64,000 nt of DNA from positions 145,563 through 209,562 of the forward strand of contig MNCI01011128.1 of the NCBI GenBank assembly GCA_015680685.1. Direction: 5' to 3'. Below the pieces are notes generated by a model that saw only the letters and a program-made list of their open reading frames with translations, did no database searches and had not been told where the DNA came from. The translations under genes were made by a program, and so were the position numbers. Every line of letters starts with the position of its first letter. The stretch's first letter is position 1. Positions 59,901 through 64,000 of the stretch are shown here, piece by piece. This stretch comes from Gnetum montanum (taxonomy: Eukaryota > Streptophyta > Gnetopsida > Gnetales > Gnetaceae).

Positions 59901-62900
59901 TCATGCATCGCATACAGTGACACAGGGTGCAACTATGTGCAGAGATCATGGGTTGTGAAAAGTTTAACATTGCCTACATGCAATCAGTATGCACAAACGA
60001 TCAACATACAAAGGTGCTTGTATGCAGAAGCCACATAATAAGAAGAGACCCAGTAGTTGATAGCTGATCAAGAAACTAGCTCACTTCTATGCATGGAACT
60101 AACTGAGGGTTTGACTTGTGTTTACATAGATAGCATTGATGCATTAGAGCAAGTCCACTGCCAACTTATTAGCCCTAACTTAGAAAACATCAATTTGGGG
60201 AAGTTGGAAATTCCTAAGAAATTTAAACAAGAGCCCCTAGAGCTAAGACCATTGCCCACCAGTATGGAATACACGTTCCTTAAGAATGGAAAATCAGTAA
60301 TTATCAATGCAAAGCTTGCCCTGCAACAAAAAGAGAGTTTGCTAAAGGTAATAAACAAGTGGTTAATAGCCTTCACCTGGTTATATCTAGAATTAACTAG
60401 AATAAATCCTAGGATATGTCAGCATAGGATTTACACTGACTCCTCCATGAAGCCTAAAAAACAACCACAGCGGCGATTGAACCCAAAGTTGAAGCAAGTA
60501 GTAAAAGAAGAAATCGAATAGCTTCTAAAGGCTAGGTTCATATATCCTATTGCTGATAGTGAATGGGTTAGCCCCTCAATAATCATGCCTAAAAAGGGAG
60601 GCAAATGGAGGGTGTGCATAGATTTTAGGCTACTAAACATGGCAACATTCAAGGATCACTTTCTGTTGTCATTTTTTGACCAAGTCTTAGACACAATCAC
60701 AGAACATCATTATTATAGTTTTCTGGATGGATATAGTGGATACAACCAAATACAAATAGTCCCAGAAGACCAAGCCAAAACTACATTCATAACTCCTTGG
60801 GGAATGTTTGCATACAAAAAAATGCCATTTGGCTTGTGCAATGCCCTTGCCATGTTTCAACACTTAGTTCTAAGCATATTCCAACAGAAGATAGGAAATG
60901 GTATGGAAGTCTTTATGGATGACTTCTCCACCTACGGAGCAAGTTTTGATCAAGCCTTGGACCAATTAGAGCAAGTGCTAAAAAGATGTGTAGAAACTAA
61001 TCTGAGGCTCAACTAGCAAAAAATCCATTTGATGGTCCAAGAAGGCATAGTACTTGGGCATAAAATTTCACATGTAGGGATAGAGGTAGATCCTGAAAAA
61101 ATCAAAGTCATCCAAGGAATCACCCATCAACCGAAAATTGTCAAAGATATTCGGTCATTTCTTAGACACACTGGCTACTATAGGAGATTCATAGAGAACT
61201 TTTTGAAGATTACCAAACCATTGGTAGAGCTAACAAAAAAGGGTGTACCCTTCGAGTGGACCAGGGAATGTGAACTAGCTTTCCAAACCCTGAAATAGAA
61301 GCTGGTAGAAACACCCATTCTACAAGCTCCTAATTGGTCCAAACCGTTCCATGTCATGATTGATGCATCCAACTATGCCTTAGGAGCTATACTTACATAG
61401 TTAGATGACCAGAAACATCCCTATTACATCCATTGTGCAAGTAAAAGTATAGTTGGTGCATAACTTAACTACACTACTACAGAAAAAGAATTAATGGTTG
61501 TAGTGTTTGCACTAGAAAAATTTAGACACTATGTATTGAGGTACAAAGTATTCATACATACAGATCATAGTGCCATCTAGTTCCTCATGAATAAGCCAAT
61601 GGTAAGCCCCCATATTATATGATGGCTGGTAATCCTACAAGAGTTTGATCTAACAATGATCGATTGTAAAGGCACCAAGAACGTAGTTACTGATCATTTA
61701 TCTCAATTGCATTGGGATAGCAAAGAGGATGAGTATCCCATTTTCGATCACTTCCCTGATGAGTTCCTCTTTGCTATTGTAGTGAATGAAAAATCACCCA
61801 TGGAGACAAATTGGTACAGTAGCATTCTTACCTATCTCCTTACCCAACAAACACCGTAAGATCTAGACCTCAAGAAGAAACAATAGTTTTTTTACAAGGA
61901 GATCAATGGACAACTTTACAAAGTATGTCCCAATGGCTTGGTTCGATGGTGTGTTCCCAATAGAGATCAACTAAGAGTTCTCCAAGATGCTCATGAGGGC
62001 CCTTGTGGGAGTCATTATGCTAGGAGACGAACAACCATTAAGATCCTACTTGCAAGGTATTATTGGCCTACCTTGTTCTGGGACAGCCATTAATTTGTCC
62101 AATCTTGTGAGCACTACCAACGTCATAGGGGAATGATTGCTAGAATGGAGGGTCCGCAAGAATGGATTCAACCGTTAGAACCATTTGACATTTGTGGAAT
62201 CGATTTCATGGGGTCCATTACACCAATGTCCAATGGAAAAGCTTACATCATACTTGTCGTAGACTACTTAACGAAATGGGTTGAAGCAACTGCTATTAAA
62301 GATTACACATCATTTACAGCTGCATGATTTGTTCAACAACAAGTCGTCAATAGGTTTGGTGTGCCTCATTCACTTATCTGTGATAATGGTACACACTTTA
62401 CAGGTGCAACTTTTCAAAAGTTAATGCAATGCTTAGGAGTTGAACATAAGTTGACTATACCATACCACCCCAACGGTCAAGCTGAGGTCACCAACAGAGA
62501 GATTACTAGGATACTAACCAAAACTATTAGCAAGTATAGGTGAGACTGGAGCACTAAACTGAATGATGCTCTTTGGGCCTATCGCTCCATAGGGAAACTC
62601 CCTATAGGCTACTCTCCCTACGAGTTAGTGTATGAAAAACTTCCAATGCTCCCTATCCAAACTGAGCTCCGTATGCTAGCCATGGCATGTGACCTCAACC
62701 TTGACCTTGATCTACCACAAAAACAAAGGTTGATGACTCTTAACTTTCTATATGAGAATCAACTAGCTACCCTATCATCTAATGAATTGCACAAGGCATT
62801 TAATAAATAACTTCATGACCTAAAAATTAGGAAAGTTAAGTATCAACCAAGAGATAAGGTTCTCTACTAAAACCCCACACATGTGTCATAACGTACTAAA

Positions 62901-63140
62901 TTCCAAACACTGTGGGAAGGACCTTACAATGTCTATGCAACTTTTCCTTCAGGGGCCATGACCATATATAAACCTGAGAGCCCGGATAAGAGACTGTTAG
63001 TCAACGTGCAATAAACAAAACCCTTCCATGAGTTGAAGATAGCCAAAACATATGCTACCTCTATAGGTGGGCAACCTTGCTCATTATTTCAAATCTCATC
63101 CTTCCAACTCAATCATGGGGAAGATGGCCACCTCTGCTAA
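56958..63140 (+). pseudogene. Element E gag-pol, one frame with about three dozen stops
   Basis: A single frame runs from the ATG at 56958 to TAA at 63138-63140 (2,061 codons). Gag: EYASNFTFILHQDKQLRW, the capsid-like FEGGYNVDPKNHLQAFHDAC (57960-58015) and a Lys-rich segment. Protease: D-S-S at 59571-59579 in place of D-S-G. RT: EWVSPSIIMPKKGGKWRVC and F-M-D-D near 60912. RNase H: NYTTTEKELMVVVFALEKFRHY. Integrase: AHEGPCGSHYARR, then D in GIDFMGS, D in ICDNGTHF and E in GQAEVTNREI. About 35 TAG/TAA/TGA codons interrupt it, most at sites where D has Gln, Trp or Arg, but I find no frameshift. Two deletions relative to D are whole codons (near 58130 and 62470). Confidence 0.85.
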
Positions 63141-64000
63141 TCATTGAAGGCCCTCAGTTCTTTCTAAGTTTTTGTTTTACATATTTTTTCTTTTTACAAT
63201 TTTTTTTTGCACATTTCTTTAATCTTTCTTGTTTTTTTTTTACACCATCATTCATATTTTTACCATTTCTTTGTGTGATTACTTTATTTTGTTTTGTTCA
63301 TCACCTAATAAGTGTTCATGATGGTGGCATGAATAGTATCATATGGATTGCTAATGTTTGGATTTTACCTTTGAAGTATGATGTTGATATTATGGTATGG
63401 TTCTTATGATTAAATAGGCAATGAGTCCACATCGTCATACATCCATGAAATCCTATGATCTCCCTTGGCTTGGAACTGTACAATCTCTTTTCTCTAATAA
63501 AACTGTTAACAAAATAGTGGCTGAGTATTTCTCAAACTAAGGAAGGACTCAAGGGATGAAAAGGATGTGACTTCAAAGGGATTCGATGCATTTGTGCTAG
63601 CTATCCTCTTGAGTTCTTATATGCTTTTTCCTTGGGTTTTCCGCCATTCTAACCATTGATCAAATCACTAGAAGTTGAGTACATAAAAATAAATCTTTGC
63701 ATGGTGTGGTTCTCACGCAAAAAACATAAAAAAAAGAGTGAGAATTCAAAGCACACCACTTAGACACAATCATGAAATTGGGCTACACACACTGGTTATG
63801 GCACTGGAAAGACATGTTATCCATGCCTAAAGGTTCTCTCTAACTAAGGCCCTTTCTCATTTCCTAGTTCTCCATCTCGCTCTCCTTGAAATAGTGGTGA
63901 CTTTTTGTAGAGGCATTCATGTTGCTTCAAGAGGATGGGTTGGTCAAATGTGTTGATGCGAGGTCACTGAATGTGGATTGTTGAGCTTGGCTTTGGAATG
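63141..64000. other. Element E 3' noncoding region
   Basis: T-rich directly after pol and without coding signal, corresponding to 44817-46000 of D. It holds the conserved stem-loop at 63697-63758: GGTGTGGTTCTCAC, an A-rich loop, GTGAGAATTCAAAGCACACC. Confidence 0.6.

Larger units (their letters stand above)
56035..64000 (+). mobile_element. Element E: Ty3/gypsy relative of D, 3' end beyond the window
   Basis: LTR 56035-56825, primer site, one gag-pol reading frame 56958-63140, then 3' noncoding DNA with the same stem-loop seen in D. It continues past the right edge, so neither an extra ORF like D's nor the 3' LTR can be judged. Pol motifs and LTR termini group it with D. Confidence 0.85.

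Overview
The window is intergenic DNA of a large, repeat-rich plant genome. A gymnosperm would fit, because the elements are long, deeply nested and heavily decayed, but the species cannot be fixed from sequence alone. I see no intact host gene, rRNA or tRNA. Almost everything is Ty3/gypsy LTR-retrotransposon sequence of at least four families, decayed mainly by in-frame stops of the kind made by C-to-T change (CAA/CAG/CGA to stop, TGG to TAG/TGA).

The backbone from about 33.4 to 53.2 kb is an old Athila-like element (C, + strand). Its protease, RT, RNase H and integrase are cut apart by later insertions. From left to right: (1) element F (- strand) holds the left edge, with a partial gag (1-390), a primer site and a 2.9 kb LTR (516-3446) that carries a PHD-finger gene fragment. 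(2) Two Tat-lineage elements, A (3447-18417) and B (about 16889-33204), lie head to tail on the - strand and appear to share the LTR at 16889-18417. (3) C protease follows, then a solo F-type LTR (to 36984), then the start of C RT. (4) Element D (37590-50859, + strand, complete with both LTRs and a 5 bp target duplication) sits inside C RT. (5) The rest of C pol runs to 53232. (6) A reversed solo LTR of the D/E type lies at 54195-55049. (7) Element E (56035 to beyond the window), a relative of D, follows.

The most unusual content is in Tat elements A and B. In both, gag-protease and RT-RNase H are separated by about 5 kb holding a gene on the opposite strand. It has its own TATA box, about six introns at matching positions and phases, and a product of about 1,120 residues with an acidic/coiled-coil C-terminal half. 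The exons keep the same length modulo 3 in the two diverged copies. Short tandem hairpin repeats flank this gene on both sides and recur after integrase. Their stems differ between arrays but remain paired, so the fold seems conserved rather than the sequence. The U3 part of the LTRs carries further perfect palindromes. Element D has an unrelated-looking extra gene of its own after pol, on the sense strand, again ending in coiled coils.

Three single N bases mark contig joins. Two of them bracket a segment (34027-34521) that is almost certainly inverted in the assembly. Turning it round merges a 268 bp overlap and restores a solo LTR with a perfect CTCCC target duplication.
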